Of a stretch of 64,000 nucleotides of DNA, positions 44,646 through 53,078 are shown in pieces. Origin of the DNA: Ruminococcus sp. (lineage in GTDB: Bacteria > Bacillota > Clostridia > Oscillospirales > Ruminococcaceae). How positions within the stretch are numbered: position 1 is the first letter of the stretch; each line of letters begins with the position of its first letter. The translations under genes and the position numbers were made by a program. The notes beneath the pieces are model-generated. The model had not been told where the DNA came from. It saw only the letters and a program-made list of their open reading frames with translations, and did not search any database. Location of the stretch: NCBI RefSeq assembly GCF_024691275.1, contig NZ_JAILNU010000085.1, positions 1 to 64,000 of the forward strand, in the 5' to 3' direction.

Positions 44646-45308
44646 TTATGCCATTTTAAATCCAATCCCCCATACTGCTTCTATGTATTCCTTTTCATTG
44701 ACGCTTCTCAGCTTTTTCCTAAGATTGCTTATGTGCTGCTTCAGGGAAGTTTCCGTACAGTCAGGCGTATCGCAGCTTATCCTTTCAAGCATGGCGGACT
44801 TGGTAATGACCTGCTCCGGGTTCTGCATAAGGAGCTTCAATATCGCAAATTCTGTCCTTGTGAGCTTGGTATCCACACCTGCCACTGTGACGTTATGGGT
44901 ATTTATATCAAGGTTCAGTTCTCCCCATACAAGCTTTTCCTGTTCCGTGACATTTTTTCTGTTCCTGAGCTGTACCTTAATACGTGCCATAAGCTCTTTT
45001 ATATTGAACGGCTTTGTGATATAATCAGCCGCTCCGCTCAGAAGCAGCTCGACTTTGTTGTCCACGTCTATCTTTGCACTGACAACTATTACGGGAATAT
45101 TTTTCAGCTTAGGCAGAAGTTCCTCGCCGCTAAGTCCAGGAAGCATCAGGTCAAGAAGCACCAGATCAGGCTTTATGCTGCCTGCAAGCATAAGCGCTTC
45201 CGTTCCCGAATACGCCCGCGAGGCCCTGTACCCTTCACGGGTAAGAGCTTCCTCAAGCATATTTCCGATATGTATATCATCATCTATTATAAAAATATGT
45301 TCGTTCAT
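44646..45308 (-). CDS. OmpR-family response regulator
   Basis: The 220-residue regulator has a receiver domain with the phospho-acceptor in VLLDLMLPGLSG, Lys in YITKPFN, and a winged-helix DNA-binding domain (about 125-220). It pairs with the kinase at the other end of the operon. Likely target is the repeat array directly after its own gene. Starts 14 bases after the radical SAM gene. Confidence 0.93.
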   Translation of the reverse strand: MNEHIFIIDDDIHIGNMLEEALTREGYRASRAYSGTEALMLAGSIKPDLVLLDLMLPGLSGEELLPKLKNIPVIVVSAKIDVDNKVELLLSGAADYITKPFNIKELMARIKVQLRNRKNVTEQEKLVWGELNLDINTHNVTVAGVDTKLTRTEFAILKLLMQNPEQVITKSAMLERISCDTPDCTETSLKQHISNLRKKLRSVNEKEYIEAVWGIGFKMA

Positions 45309-45322
45309 TATTGTATCTCCTG

Positions 45323-46186
45323 TCAGAAAAAAGTAAGCTGCTCATATGGTTCGGGGTATTCTTTCATATACTCAAAGCAGCTGCTTATGTCATGGATAAT
45401 GCCGTATTTTTCGCAAAAATCATCTATTCTATGCATAAGCTCCCTGCTGTGAGGACTGCTTATCACATAGGACGTTCCGAACTCGCGGCGGTATTTGTCA
45501 GAAAGTCCCGCAAAATGCTTGTTAAGAGCCGCATAAAAGTATTCTCTGCTGCCCTCACGCAGAGTTACTCCCACATCAAAACAGATGATACCTTTAGCGC
45601 CTGCTTCTGCGCAGTATCTCAGCAATCCATCTATGTTCTCCTGTGTATCATTAATGAACGGCAAAAACGGCGAAAGCCAGACGACTGTCGGGATATTGAG
45701 CCTTTTCATCTCCATGAGTACCTCAAACCGTCTGCTTGAAGGACATACACCCGGTTCAATAATACGGCAGAGTTCATCATCAAATGTCGTCAGAGTCATC
45801 TGAACTACAGCTTTGCTGTGCTCGTTTATTGATCCAAGAAGCTCCGCATCACGCAGCACCATGTCTGATTTTGTATGCAAAGCTGCTCCGAACTGATACC
45901 TGTCTATCAGTTCGAGACATCGACGTGTAAGATTCAGCTCAGCTTCAAGTGGCATATACGGATCACACATAGCGCCTGTACCTATCATGCATTTTTTCCG
46001 CTTTGATACAAGTGCTTTTTCAAGGAGAGCGGGAGCATTGATCTTTACTTCGATGTCCTCGAATGCGTGAGGCATATTATAGCACGAGCTTCGGCTGTCA
46101 CAGTAAATACAGCCATGTGTACAGCCTCTGTATATATTCATTCCGTTTTTGGGAGACAGTATCCCCTTTGCTTCAACATAATGCAT
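45323..46186 (-). CDS. SPL-family radical SAM protein
   Basis: The 287-residue protein has the cluster motif GCTHGCIYCDSRS and the opening YVEAKGILSPKNGMNIYRGC, typical of spore photoproduct lyase-related radical SAM proteins (Rv2578c-like) found widely but without known substrate. No DNA photolyase-specific C-terminus is apparent. It leads into the response-regulator operon with a 14-base gap. Confidence 0.87.
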   Translation of the reverse strand: MHYVEAKGILSPKNGMNIYRGCTHGCIYCDSRSSCYNMPHAFEDIEVKINAPALLEKALVSKRKKCMIGTGAMCDPYMPLEAELNLTRRCLELIDRYQFGAALHTKSDMVLRDAELLGSINEHSKAVVQMTLTTFDDELCRIIEPGVCPSSRRFEVLMEMKRLNIPTVVWLSPFLPFINDTQENIDGLLRYCAEAGAKGIICFDVGVTLREGSREYFYAALNKHFAGLSDKYRREFGTSYVISSPHSRELMHRIDDFCEKYGIIHDISSCFEYMKEYPEPYEQLTFF

Positions 46187-46231
46187 CTTATCAACTCTCA
46201 GTCCTGACCGTCGGCGGCTGCGTATTTTCTT

Positions 46232-46352
46232 AATTATATCATAAGCGAAGCGTTATGATATAATTGCCCGATTGCAGGGAGCAGATCGTTGATCTGCGTA
46301 TCTGCAAGGGCTTTAAAATAAATTTATAATGAATGCTTTTGCATTCATTATA
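46232..46352. repeat. cluster of three nested palindromes, MITE/REP-like
   Basis: Three back-to-back hairpins fill this gene-free stretch (46187-46545): 46232-46265 (13-bp perfect arms AATTATATCATAA), 46266-46311 (GCCC/GGGC and TTGCAG/CTGCAA around an inner GCAGATC/GATCTGC), and 46327-46350 (10-bp perfect TAATGAATGC). No coding potential. The density suggests a small mobile or repeated intergenic element. Confidence 0.55.
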
Positions 46353-46479
46353 TCATATATAAATTTAATTGGCAACAGACAAGGAGAAATCTTCGGGATC
46401 ATCTCAAATCCCCCCAAATTTTAAAACAGTTATGGCTGAATTTGCAGATGAGTATGGTTCAGCTTATGATATGATAGTG

Positions 46480-46511
46480 AAAAAAATCGGTCTCACGATT
46501 ATGTGAGACCG
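46480..46511 (-). terminator. terminator of the LPXTG gene
   Basis: CGGTCTCAC pairs with GTGAGACCG and is followed on the minus strand by ATTTTTTT. Confidence 0.85.
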
Positions 46512-46545
46512 TATTTCTATCTTTCTTTTGTGCTATAGCGCTTTT

Positions 46546-48732
46546 TTATTCTTCATCTTCTTTTTTGCGAAGCTTTCCCGACCTTATCACAGCACCGATA
46601 CCCAGAAGTGTAATAGCAGAAGCGCCTGCCAATGTGCCTGCAAGTGCAAGTGAATTAATGCCTGTCTGCGGGAGATTGACCACGCTTTTATCAGCGAATC
46701 TCTCACCAATGCCTGTATCGGGATCAAGATTATATGCATCAAAAGTTTTTCCATCTTCATCGCTGAATATTACAGTTACGGAATTGTCATAATTTATCAT
46801 CGGATGTGTATTGGCAGGTTTTCTGCCCGTTTTTTCTTCATAATCCTTTACGGACATTTCCATTAGCTTTTCAACGGTGTATTTACCCGTTTCTGCGTGA
46901 CGTACAAAATGGATCGATCCGCCTTCCCGATTTAAATATATATCATTGCATGGATTTTCTGAAGTTGGGTAAAAGTTTGCAATTGTAATAATATCTCCGT
47001 TTCTGACAAGCTCAATTACTATTACCTTTTCGCCGTCTTCACCAATTCCATATATAGCTTCTAACGTTCCAAATGTGGAACCATATTCGTTAGTGTATGA
47101 GAATGTTCCGTCTGTTCTGATATCAAGAATATCAACGCCCGTTTTGGTGTCTTCATACCATATTCCTGCAAAACCTGAAATATCGAAATTTTCTACAGCC
47201 ATAAGCTCACGCCATTCGCCGTATTCATAGCTTTTTATTCTCCATCGTCCTTCAGAGTATCTTAACTCAGCTTTTCCGTTGCCAAAAAGATCATTTTCAC
47301 CTATTGTCAATGCTGAGAAACAGTTCATTGCAGGATCAGTAACAGCTATACCGTATGATGTTTCAAAGCTAAAGAATGAGCGTCCGGTTTTTTTCACGTA
47401 TAGTGAACCATTCTTTTCGATAAAGCAATCATCACAGTCTCTGATAAGCTCGTCTTTCAGTTCTTCTGTGCAGGTATCGGAGATGAAATTCTTGACATCG
47501 GATATCGAAGCAAAACGAGAGTCAGTTACCTTTACATAGTCTTCAATTTCTCCATTGTCTGCTGTATATTGTGGACTTGCATTCATAACTGCAAGTATTT
47601 CATTAAAATCGTTCATTCTTGCTGCTGCGATCTCTTTCTTGTCTGCGCTCTTTTCATCCTGCAAACGTACAAAATGTGTTGCTCCGTCCTGACCCGAGAA
47701 AAAATCGTTAAGGGGGATTTCTCCGCTGACGCTAAATCCGTTCCAGAATGTTCCGTCGTTATTATAGAAATTATACCAGTATTCTTTTTCTCCGCTCTGG
47801 GTAAGAATGTATTCAAGGTTTATAACGCCTTTTACCGTTTCGTTTCCGTTAATGTACTCAAAATTACTGTTATAAAGGCTTATTCCCTCTGTAACTATGA
47901 GAACTGCGCTGTCATTTTTTGCGTCTGTCCATGTACCGATAAGAGCAGCTGTGCTTACACCTGCTTCAAGGTATTTATCGGGAGTATAGTAACCGTATTT
48001 ATTTCTTGGGTCAGCGTTCTTGCGCTTTAAAATAAAATCACCTTCGCGTAAATCATCAACAGTTTCGCTGTCAGTCACCGGAATGCTGATCCATACCATC
48101 CCATTTGCATTATAGAAATTGTACCATTTGCTGCCGTCATCTTCGGAAAATGCTTTTTTTCCGATCTTAATAAAGCCATAATCCGTTACGTTATCAGGAT
48201 AAGTCACAGTATACGCACCGTCTGCGCTTATATTGAAGATCCTTCCGTCGTCGACCTGTTCTTCCCATTCGCCTGTTATTGCAGAAAAATCGTGATTGAC
48301 CGATACCAGCTTACCTGTTCCGCCGTTTCCGAGGACATACACAAAAGGCTCATTCTGTTCACAATAGCACCCGATAAAGAACTCATCGCCCTCATAGAAT
48401 GCAAAGAACGGAACATTATATTCTCCGCCGAATGTATCATGATCCACCTTTATCACACCTGAGTGAGTATTGCCGCCAAGATCGGTATAGATGTATGTAC
48501 TGTCGGGGTTAATATCAATAATTCCGTTATTTATAACTCCTGCTGTTATATTCATACCTTCGAGAGCAGCCATATACTTCCACTGACCGACCAGATTATT
48601 GATATCTGTTACATCAGCAGAATCTTGTACAGCGATCGGTTCGTAGGCTGTGTTGTCGGCTGCTGAAGCTGCAACTGTTGGTAATGCTGCAAGCATTGTA
48701 AGAACTGTGAGACAAGAAATCATTTTTTTCAT
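46546..48732 (-). CDS. LPXTG-anchored surface protein with repeated beta domains
   Basis: The 728-residue protein has a signal peptide (MKKMISCLTVLTMLAALP), a sortase signal LPQTG at 687-691, a hydrophobic helix and a charged tail, so it should be covalently attached to peptidoglycan. Between them lie about four copies of a roughly 100-residue unit opening G-x-W and containing WYNFYNxxG-like strands (for example near 50, 155, 265 and 515). The neighbouring lipoprotein has the same unit. Function unknown; substrate or ligand binding at the surface is likely. Upstream lie two palindromic operators. Confidence 0.85.
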   Translation of the reverse strand: MKKMISCLTVLTMLAALPTVAASAADNTAYEPIAVQDSADVTDINNLVGQWKYMAALEGMNITAGVINNGIIDINPDSTYIYTDLGGNTHSGVIKVDHDTFGGEYNVPFFAFYEGDEFFIGCYCEQNEPFVYVLGNGGTGKLVSVNHDFSAITGEWEEQVDDGRIFNISADGAYTVTYPDNVTDYGFIKIGKKAFSEDDGSKWYNFYNANGMVWISIPVTDSETVDDLREGDFILKRKNADPRNKYGYYTPDKYLEAGVSTAALIGTWTDAKNDSAVLIVTEGISLYNSNFEYINGNETVKGVINLEYILTQSGEKEYWYNFYNNDGTFWNGFSVSGEIPLNDFFSGQDGATHFVRLQDEKSADKKEIAAARMNDFNEILAVMNASPQYTADNGEIEDYVKVTDSRFASISDVKNFISDTCTEELKDELIRDCDDCFIEKNGSLYVKKTGRSFFSFETSYGIAVTDPAMNCFSALTIGENDLFGNGKAELRYSEGRWRIKSYEYGEWRELMAVENFDISGFAGIWYEDTKTGVDILDIRTDGTFSYTNEYGSTFGTLEAIYGIGEDGEKVIVIELVRNGDIITIANFYPTSENPCNDIYLNREGGSIHFVRHAETGKYTVEKLMEMSVKDYEEKTGRKPANTHPMINYDNSVTVIFSDEDGKTFDAYNLDPDTGIGERFADKSVVNLPQTGINSLALAGTLAGASAITLLGIGAVIRSGKLRKKEDEE

Positions 48733-48788
48733 AAAAACTACCTCATTCCTTTTAAAATTGCTTTGTTTCGGCGTGGTGCCTTTCTATG

Positions 48789-48794
48789 ATTATA
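48789..48794 (-). promoter_or_regulatory. -10 box of the LPXTG gene
   Basis: TATAAT on the minus strand, about 57 bases upstream of the start. No -35 box at the right distance, consistent with an activator-dependent promoter. Confidence 0.55.
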
Positions 48795-48827
48795 TGATAA
48801 CATATTTTTTGAGGCGATATGGCTGTA

Positions 48828-48862
48828 ATTACAAAATTGTAATTGAATTACAATTTTGTAAT
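48828..48862. promoter_or_regulatory. two tandem 16-bp palindromic operators upstream of the LPXTG gene
   Basis: ATTACAAAATTGTAAT (48828-48843) and its complement-order twin ATTACAATTTTGTAAT (48847-48862) are 19 bases apart centre to centre. The same palindrome occurs at 49894 and 50922. The block also lies just after the lipoprotein stop, but there is no T-run in the minus direction, so it is not that gene's terminator. Confidence 0.75.
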
Positions 48863-48869
48863 CGCTTTT

Positions 48870-49802
48870 TTATATGCGTATGAATTCATCACCGTCGGCA
48901 ACATTTGCGTAGTAGTCATGCCACATCAGGCATCCGTTTCTGTTGAGTGTGAATATGGCACTTCCGTCATTATAATTCTCCGTAAATGAGCTCTGTCCGT
49001 CAATGGTATAAACATAATCCACGTTTACACCTGTACCATCGCAAACAAGAGCGGCATTCTCAGCGTCGTATGTACAGATGTATGTCCACGCACTGCCTTC
49101 TGCTGCGCTGGAATTCCATTTTACATCGACATTGTATGTACCGTTGCCGTTGCTGTTTATATTGATGTAACATCTTCCGACGCTCCATGTTCCGATAAAA
49201 TCATCAGGAGTTATACTAAAGGCGGAGATACCGCCTGATGCATTTCCCATATCACGTATAAAGGAGCATCCACGGCCATGTCCTGAATAAAGGTGATAAC
49301 GCGGTGATTCGTCCGAATTTGTTGGGAAACTCATAAAAATTGTTCCGTCATTTTCATATAAGTTATACCAACAGGCAGGTGAGCCGTCAGCTGCGGGAGC
49401 AGTTTCGATTTTTACTGTGCCATACTGTGAACCGCCGCTGCTGTAGATAAGCTCGTAACTGTAATCAGAATTGATTTTCAGTGTTCGAGGATTGAACTCA
49501 CATTCCTCTATCCATAAACCTGTGATATTCTGAATATCAGCATTTACTATTTCATAATCGCTGTCATTCTTTTCGTTGTTTGCTCCAGTTATAATTGAAG
49601 CGGTCGTCTGATCCTGAGCAGGAATCGTTTTTGCCGTTGTGGTCGACGTTTTAGTTCCAGAGGTAACTGTTGCTGTAACGGAAGCAGTCGTTGTAGGAGT
49701 TGTTGTTTTGAGTGATACAGCATCGCCTGTTTCTATGCTTCCGCAGCCGGTCATTGAAGCGAGTATGCCTGTCATTGCGATAATAATAAAATGCTTTTTC
49801 AT
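48870..49802 (-). CDS. lipoprotein with two domains related to the LPXTG protein
   Basis: The 310-residue protein has a lipoprotein signal with lipobox SMTGC (Cys20), a Thr/Ser-rich linker and two beta domains (about 92-195 and 205-310). The first, ITGLWIEE...WYNLYENDGTIFMSFP in outline, is the same unit as in the LPXTG protein. It should sit on the outer face of the membrane. GATAAGGAGAATAATT fixes the ATG at 49802. One operator lies upstream. Function unknown. Confidence 0.85.
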   Translation of the reverse strand: MKKHFIIIAMTGILASMTGCGSIETGDAVSLKTTTPTTTASVTATVTSGTKTSTTTAKTIPAQDQTTASIITGANNEKNDSDYEIVNADIQNITGLWIEECEFNPRTLKINSDYSYELIYSSGGSQYGTVKIETAPAADGSPACWYNLYENDGTIFMSFPTNSDESPRYHLYSGHGRGCSFIRDMGNASGGISAFSITPDDFIGTWSVGRCYININSNGNGTYNVDVKWNSSAAEGSAWTYICTYDAENAALVCDGTGVNVDYVYTIDGQSSFTENYNDGSAIFTLNRNGCLMWHDYYANVADGDEFIRI

Positions 49803-49859
49803 AATTATTCTCCTTATCATTACTTTATCAGAGTTGAAACGTTCTCTTTTGACAATGTC

Positions 49860-49909
49860 ATTATAGCATTACAGACATGGGATTTGTTGTAAAATTACAA
49901 AATTGTAAT
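49860..49909 (-). promoter_or_regulatory. lipoprotein promoter: -10 box and palindromic operator
   Basis: TATAAT on the minus strand (49865-49860) has the operator ATTACAAAATTGTAAT (49894-49909) centred 39 bases upstream and no good -35, almost the same geometry as at the kinase promoter (38 bases). Confidence 0.7.
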
Positions 49910-49950
49910 TGAAAAGAAAAAAAGCATTCTCCGCTGTATTTTTGACGTAT

Positions 49951-49991
49951 AAAAAATGGTTTTCTGTGCAGATATCTGTACAGAAAACCAT
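49951..49991 (-). terminator. terminator downstream of the response regulator gene
   Basis: ATGGTTTTCTGT pairs with ACAGAAAACCAT, with an inner CAGATATCTG stem, and runs into six T on the minus strand. It ends the response-regulator transcript about 230 bases after its stop; the stretch 49992-50221 has no convincing gene. Confidence 0.8.
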
Positions 49992-50221
49992 ATCAGAAGA
50001 TTTGTTGTATTTAAGAGTTCAGTACTCAAGAGGACGTGTATAATGAGCTTCACCGAACTGACATGCATATATATCAGTAAGCTGTATACCGCTTTCCGTG
50101 TTGATAAGGGTTCATTTCTAAGGTTCAGGCTGCTTCATCAGATTTTATTGAGCCATTGGCATTTGCGGCTGTTTGCGATATAGAACATATTGGATAATCA
50201 CAAATTATAATCGGAATCGCT

Positions 50222-50908
50222 TCAGAACATTACACGTCTGAGAACGTACTCACCTTCAGATGTGGCAGCTATTTCGTATGTACTCATATCGTCAATATTC
50301 AGATGCTTTTTCAGACGGGAAATATTAACTCTTATGGTGTTTTTGCTGTCCTCCACGTCACAGCCGTAAATAGTCTTGTATATGTCATGGTAGCTTATAC
50401 GCGAACCTATCTGCGAGGCGAGCATATAAAATATCTGCAATTCACGCTGTGGAAGGGAGTATTCATTGCCGTCAAGGGTAGCAGTTCCTGCAAAAAGGTC
50501 GATAATAAGATAAGGAAGTTCAATTCTTGGGTGCTGGGGCTGCTGCTTGACACTGCGTCGGAGCTGGGCTTCAATACGCGCCTTTAATACATTAAGGTCG
50601 TATGGCTTGGTTATGTAATCGTCTCCGCCGCTTCGGAAGCCCATTACAACGCTGTCATTCTCGTCACGAGCTGTGAGGAATATCACAGGCGCTTGTGTTT
50701 TCTGCCTCAGTATCTTGCAGAAGTCCATTCCGTCACCGTCGGGCAGCATAACATCAAGGAGCACAAGGTCAGGAACGCACTCTTCCAGCTTGAACGCAGC
50801 AGTCTGTACTGAATCCGCGCAATGAATAGTATATCCTTCATTTTCAAGGAATGTTCTGTTGATACGCATAATGTCCGAATCATCTTCAACTAATAATATG
50901 TGTGGCAT
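50222..50908 (-). CDS. OmpR-family response regulator of the surface-protein regulon
   Basis: The 228-residue regulator has a receiver domain (VEDDSDIM, phospho-Asp in VLLDVMLPDGDG, Lys in YITKPYD) and a winged-helix domain ending EGEYVLRRVMF. It is divergent from its kinase gene, sharing a 93-base intergenic region that holds one operator copy immediately upstream of its ribosome site (AGGAGG). It is the best candidate to bind all operator copies. Confidence 0.93.
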   Translation of the reverse strand: MPHILLVEDDSDIMRINRTFLENEGYTIHCADSVQTAAFKLEECVPDLVLLDVMLPDGDGMDFCKILRQKTQAPVIFLTARDENDSVVMGFRSGGDDYITKPYDLNVLKARIEAQLRRSVKQQPQHPRIELPYLIIDLFAGTATLDGNEYSLPQRELQIFYMLASQIGSRISYHDIYKTIYGCDVEDSKNTIRVNISRLKKHLNIDDMSTYEIAATSEGEYVLRRVMF

Positions 50909-50921
50909 ATAAATTCCTCCT

Positions 50922-50937
50922 ATTACAATTTTGTAAT
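50922..50937. promoter_or_regulatory. palindromic operator between the regulator and kinase genes
   Basis: ATTACAATTTTGTAAT, identical to the second LPXTG operator. It lies 14 bases upstream of the regulator start (so it could repress it) and is centred 38 bases upstream of the kinase -10. Confidence 0.75.
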
Positions 50938-50964
50938 ATTGTACACTTTTTTATAAAAGTATGG

Positions 50965-50970
50965 TATAAT
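50965..50970 (+). promoter_or_regulatory. extended -10 box of the kinase gene
   Basis: TGG-TATAAT, 31 bases before the kinase ATG; no clear -35. Confidence 0.6.
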
Positions 50971-51001
50971 AAATTCAAGATAATGAAAGGAGCGGATAAA
51001 A

Positions 51002-52534
51002 ATGAAAAAGAAAATGCCTAAAAGCCGCCTTTTGCGCAGAAGACTCCTTAGCGTTCTGCTATTATGTATTATTGCAATAATGATGATATTTTATTTAGTC
51101 TTTAATCTTGTATATAAACGCTCAACTAATATAGTAGTTGAGCATACATCTAAGATCGCAAGCAATACCGTTGATACTACCGCCCACGGTTTCTTTCAGA
51201 TAAAGCTTGGAAGCTTACAGTCATCAATCGAGAGTTTTGGCGATAGTGTATGTACAGTGATAGGATCTTTGCAGGATATACCTGATTTAGATCAGAATCT
51301 TGTTCTTGAAACTCATTTGATGGAGTATTTTGATATATCTCCTTCAAATTGGGAAATAGAAGGTATTATAGGTTTTACTTTTTCCAACGGAGAATTTCAT
51401 AGTATACCTTCAGATCCTGAAGGTGATCGCATTATTCAGGAAACTATCGAAGAATTTAATAATGATTATGAACAACACTCTGATTTTTACGGTGAAGAGT
51501 ACTCATTTCAAAAACACGTTGGACAATATACTGAATTAAGCAGCGGAACATACAGCTTGAAAGGCAGCGGATACATATGTGCATGGGATCATCTGATAAA
51601 CCATAATGTGCTCTATGATGACATATGCTACGGTGTTATCATGTTTAATCAGAATCACTATACTGAGCTAATTAATAATATTGCAGCTGAGCAGACCAAA
51701 TCTCTTTTAGATGAAATGAACACACTCTTCCAACGCTATGTTTATGTCATAATAGCTGTAATTGCAGGAGTTATGGTATTATTTATCATTATCTCGGTAA
51801 TTCTTTCCAAAAAGCTGTCAGACCCTATCGTTTCCGAGCATGATATGCTGGTAAAGGTCAACGAAATGAAGACCACTTTCCTTTCGGACGCTTCACATGA
51901 GTTAAAAACGCCTCTTGCTACCATGTCAGGCTATGCTCAGAATGCGCAGATGGAGCTTGCTTACAACTTTGATAAAGAACCTATAATGGAAAAGCTGCAG
52001 CGTATCTCCTCTGAAGCTAATCGCATGGCTCTTATGGTAACGCAGATACTTGACGCTACCCGAATCGAAGAAGGTCGAATGATTCTGGAACCTTCTCCCT
52101 GTGATCTGGACAGCCTTGTGCGTAAGACCGTCGAAACTTATTTTGCTGTGCTCAACAAGAACAATAACAGGCTCGCAATTCGTATACCAATTGAATTGCC
52201 GAAAATAAATGCTGACAGTTCAAGATTACAGCGTGTGTTCGTAAATCTTATCTCCAATGCCTTGAAGCATACAAAAAACGGTACAATTCTTATCAAGGCA
52301 GAAGAGGAGGGAAAATTCATAAAAGTAACAGTAAAAGATACAGGAAGCGGTATTTCGTCAGAGGATATGCCACATATCTGGGAACGTTACTACAAGGGAA
52401 AGCATTCCGAAACAGGCACGGGACTTGGACTTTACATATGCAAATTCATAATTGAGTCCCACGGCGGTAAGATATGGGCTGAAAGCGAGTATGGCAACGG
52501 AACGTCGTTTATGTTCACACTGCCTGTACGATAA
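51002..52534 (+). CDS. sensor histidine kinase with extracytoplasmic domain
   Basis: The 510-residue kinase has two transmembrane helices (about 15-37 and 245-270) around a 205-residue extracytoplasmic sensor domain of no recognised type, then the H-box DASHELKTPLATMSGY, N-box NLISNALKHTKNG, and G-boxes VKDTGSGIS and GTGLGLYICK. No HAMP domain is evident. GAAAGGAGCGG precedes the ATG. It is divergent from its regulator and probably senses a surface or substrate signal for the LPXTG protein and lipoprotein. Confidence 0.93.
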   Translation: MKKKMPKSRLLRRRLLSVLLLCIIAIMMIFYLVFNLVYKRSTNIVVEHTSKIASNTVDTTAHGFFQIKLGSLQSSIESFGDSVCTVIGSLQDIPDLDQNLVLETHLMEYFDISPSNWEIEGIIGFTFSNGEFHSIPSDPEGDRIIQETIEEFNNDYEQHSDFYGEEYSFQKHVGQYTELSSGTYSLKGSGYICAWDHLINHNVLYDDICYGVIMFNQNHYTELINNIAAEQTKSLLDEMNTLFQRYVYVIIAVIAGVMVLFIIISVILSKKLSDPIVSEHDMLVKVNEMKTTFLSDASHELKTPLATMSGYAQNAQMELAYNFDKEPIMEKLQRISSEANRMALMVTQILDATRIEEGRMILEPSPCDLDSLVRKTVETYFAVLNKNNNRLAIRIPIELPKINADSSRLQRVFVNLISNALKHTKNGTILIKAEEEGKFIKVTVKDTGSGISSEDMPHIWERYYKGKHSETGTGLGLYICKFIIESHGGKIWAESEYGNGTSFMFTLPVR

Positions 52535-52698
52535 ATACTTTTATATTATACCATAATTTCAGAAAAAAAGCCAGTGTATTTTATTTGGAATATAATAATT
52601 AGTTAATATAGCCAATAATAAATTCTTTCTGTCATTCTTCCATATTACATTGGTATAATCTTATCCAAGCTAATGCTTAATGATGTGAAAAAATAAAG
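52535..52698. other. gene-free AT-rich stretch, possible small RNA start
   Basis: No reading frame with a ribosome site is seen. An extended -10 (TGG-TATAAT, 52651-52659) would start a transcript of about 65 bases that ends in the hairpin at 52699-52729. That would be a small RNA, but no -35 and no conservation data support it. Confidence 0.25.
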
Positions 52699-52729
52699 TA
52701 TCCCCACTTCTTTCATATGAGTGGGGATA
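52699..52729 (+). terminator. intrinsic terminator-like hairpin
   Basis: TATCCCCACT pairs perfectly with AGTGGGGATA around 11 bases. The following bases are AT-rich but hold no long T-run. It could end the kinase transcript or a small RNA. Confidence 0.5.
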
Positions 52730-52769
52730 TTGATTAAATAAAAGATACAAAACTTTTTTCAAAAAAAGC

Positions 52770-52798
52770 TTGACAAACGTTTCAATTCGTGGTAAAAT
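52770..52798 (+). promoter_or_regulatory. promoter of tRNA-Leu
   Basis: TTGACA, a 17-base spacer and TAAAAT, about 75 bases upstream of the mature tRNA. Confidence 0.8.
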
Positions 52799-52874
52799 AT
52801 TTAAGTACTGTGGATCAACTGTTTTTACAGTCCGCCTCGGTCAGTCTGAGCCGTGTAAAATTTATCAGACATCT

Positions 52875-52961
52875 GCGGATATGGCGGAATTGGCAGACGC
52901 GTATGGTTCAGGTCCATATGAACGCAAGTTCATGCAGGTTCAAGTCCTGTTATCCGCACCA
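52875..52961 (+). tRNA. tRNA-Leu (anticodon CAG)
   Basis: Acceptor GCGGATA pairs with TATCCGC, anticodon loop TTCAGGT gives CAG within stem TATGG/CCATA, and a long variable arm (AACGCAAGTTC) marks a class II tRNA. T loop GGTTCAAGTCC, discriminator A, CCA encoded. Length 87. Confidence 0.95.
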
Positions 52962-52970
52962 ACATAGTAC

Positions 52971-53002
52971 AAATGCTCCCTTTCAAGGGAGCATTTGTTT
53001 TT
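52971..53002 (+). terminator. terminator of tRNA-Leu
   Basis: AAATGCTCCCTT pairs with AAGGGAGCATTT, followed by TGTTTTTAT. Confidence 0.85.
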
Positions 53003-53020
53003 ATCTTCTGCATTTTACAG

Positions 53021-53067
53021 CAAAAAGCCCGAAAGCTTTTGGATATTCTCCGTAAAGCCTTCGGGCT
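53021..53067 (-). terminator. terminator of glnN
   Basis: AGCCCGAA and TTCGGGCT enclose a partly paired AAAGCTTT/AAAGCC loop region; five T follow on the minus strand. Confidence 0.75.
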
Positions 53068-53078
53068 AATGTATTTTA

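Noticed and set aside
44646..45452. Plus-strand frames opposite the response regulator gene
   Set aside because: Antisense to a clear OmpR-family gene; no start signals.
46432..46506. 24-residue ORF MAEFADEYGSAYDM...
   Set aside because: No ribosome site and its 3' end lies inside the terminator hairpin of the LPXTG gene; perhaps a gene remnant but nothing supports expression.
48828..48862. Terminator for the lipoprotein gene
   Set aside because: The hairpin has no T-run in the minus direction, and the same palindrome recurs at other promoters, so operators are the better reading.
49956..50183. 75-codon plus-strand frame between the lipoprotein and regulator genes
   Set aside because: It begins inside the terminator hairpin, has no ribosome site and no recognisable domain.
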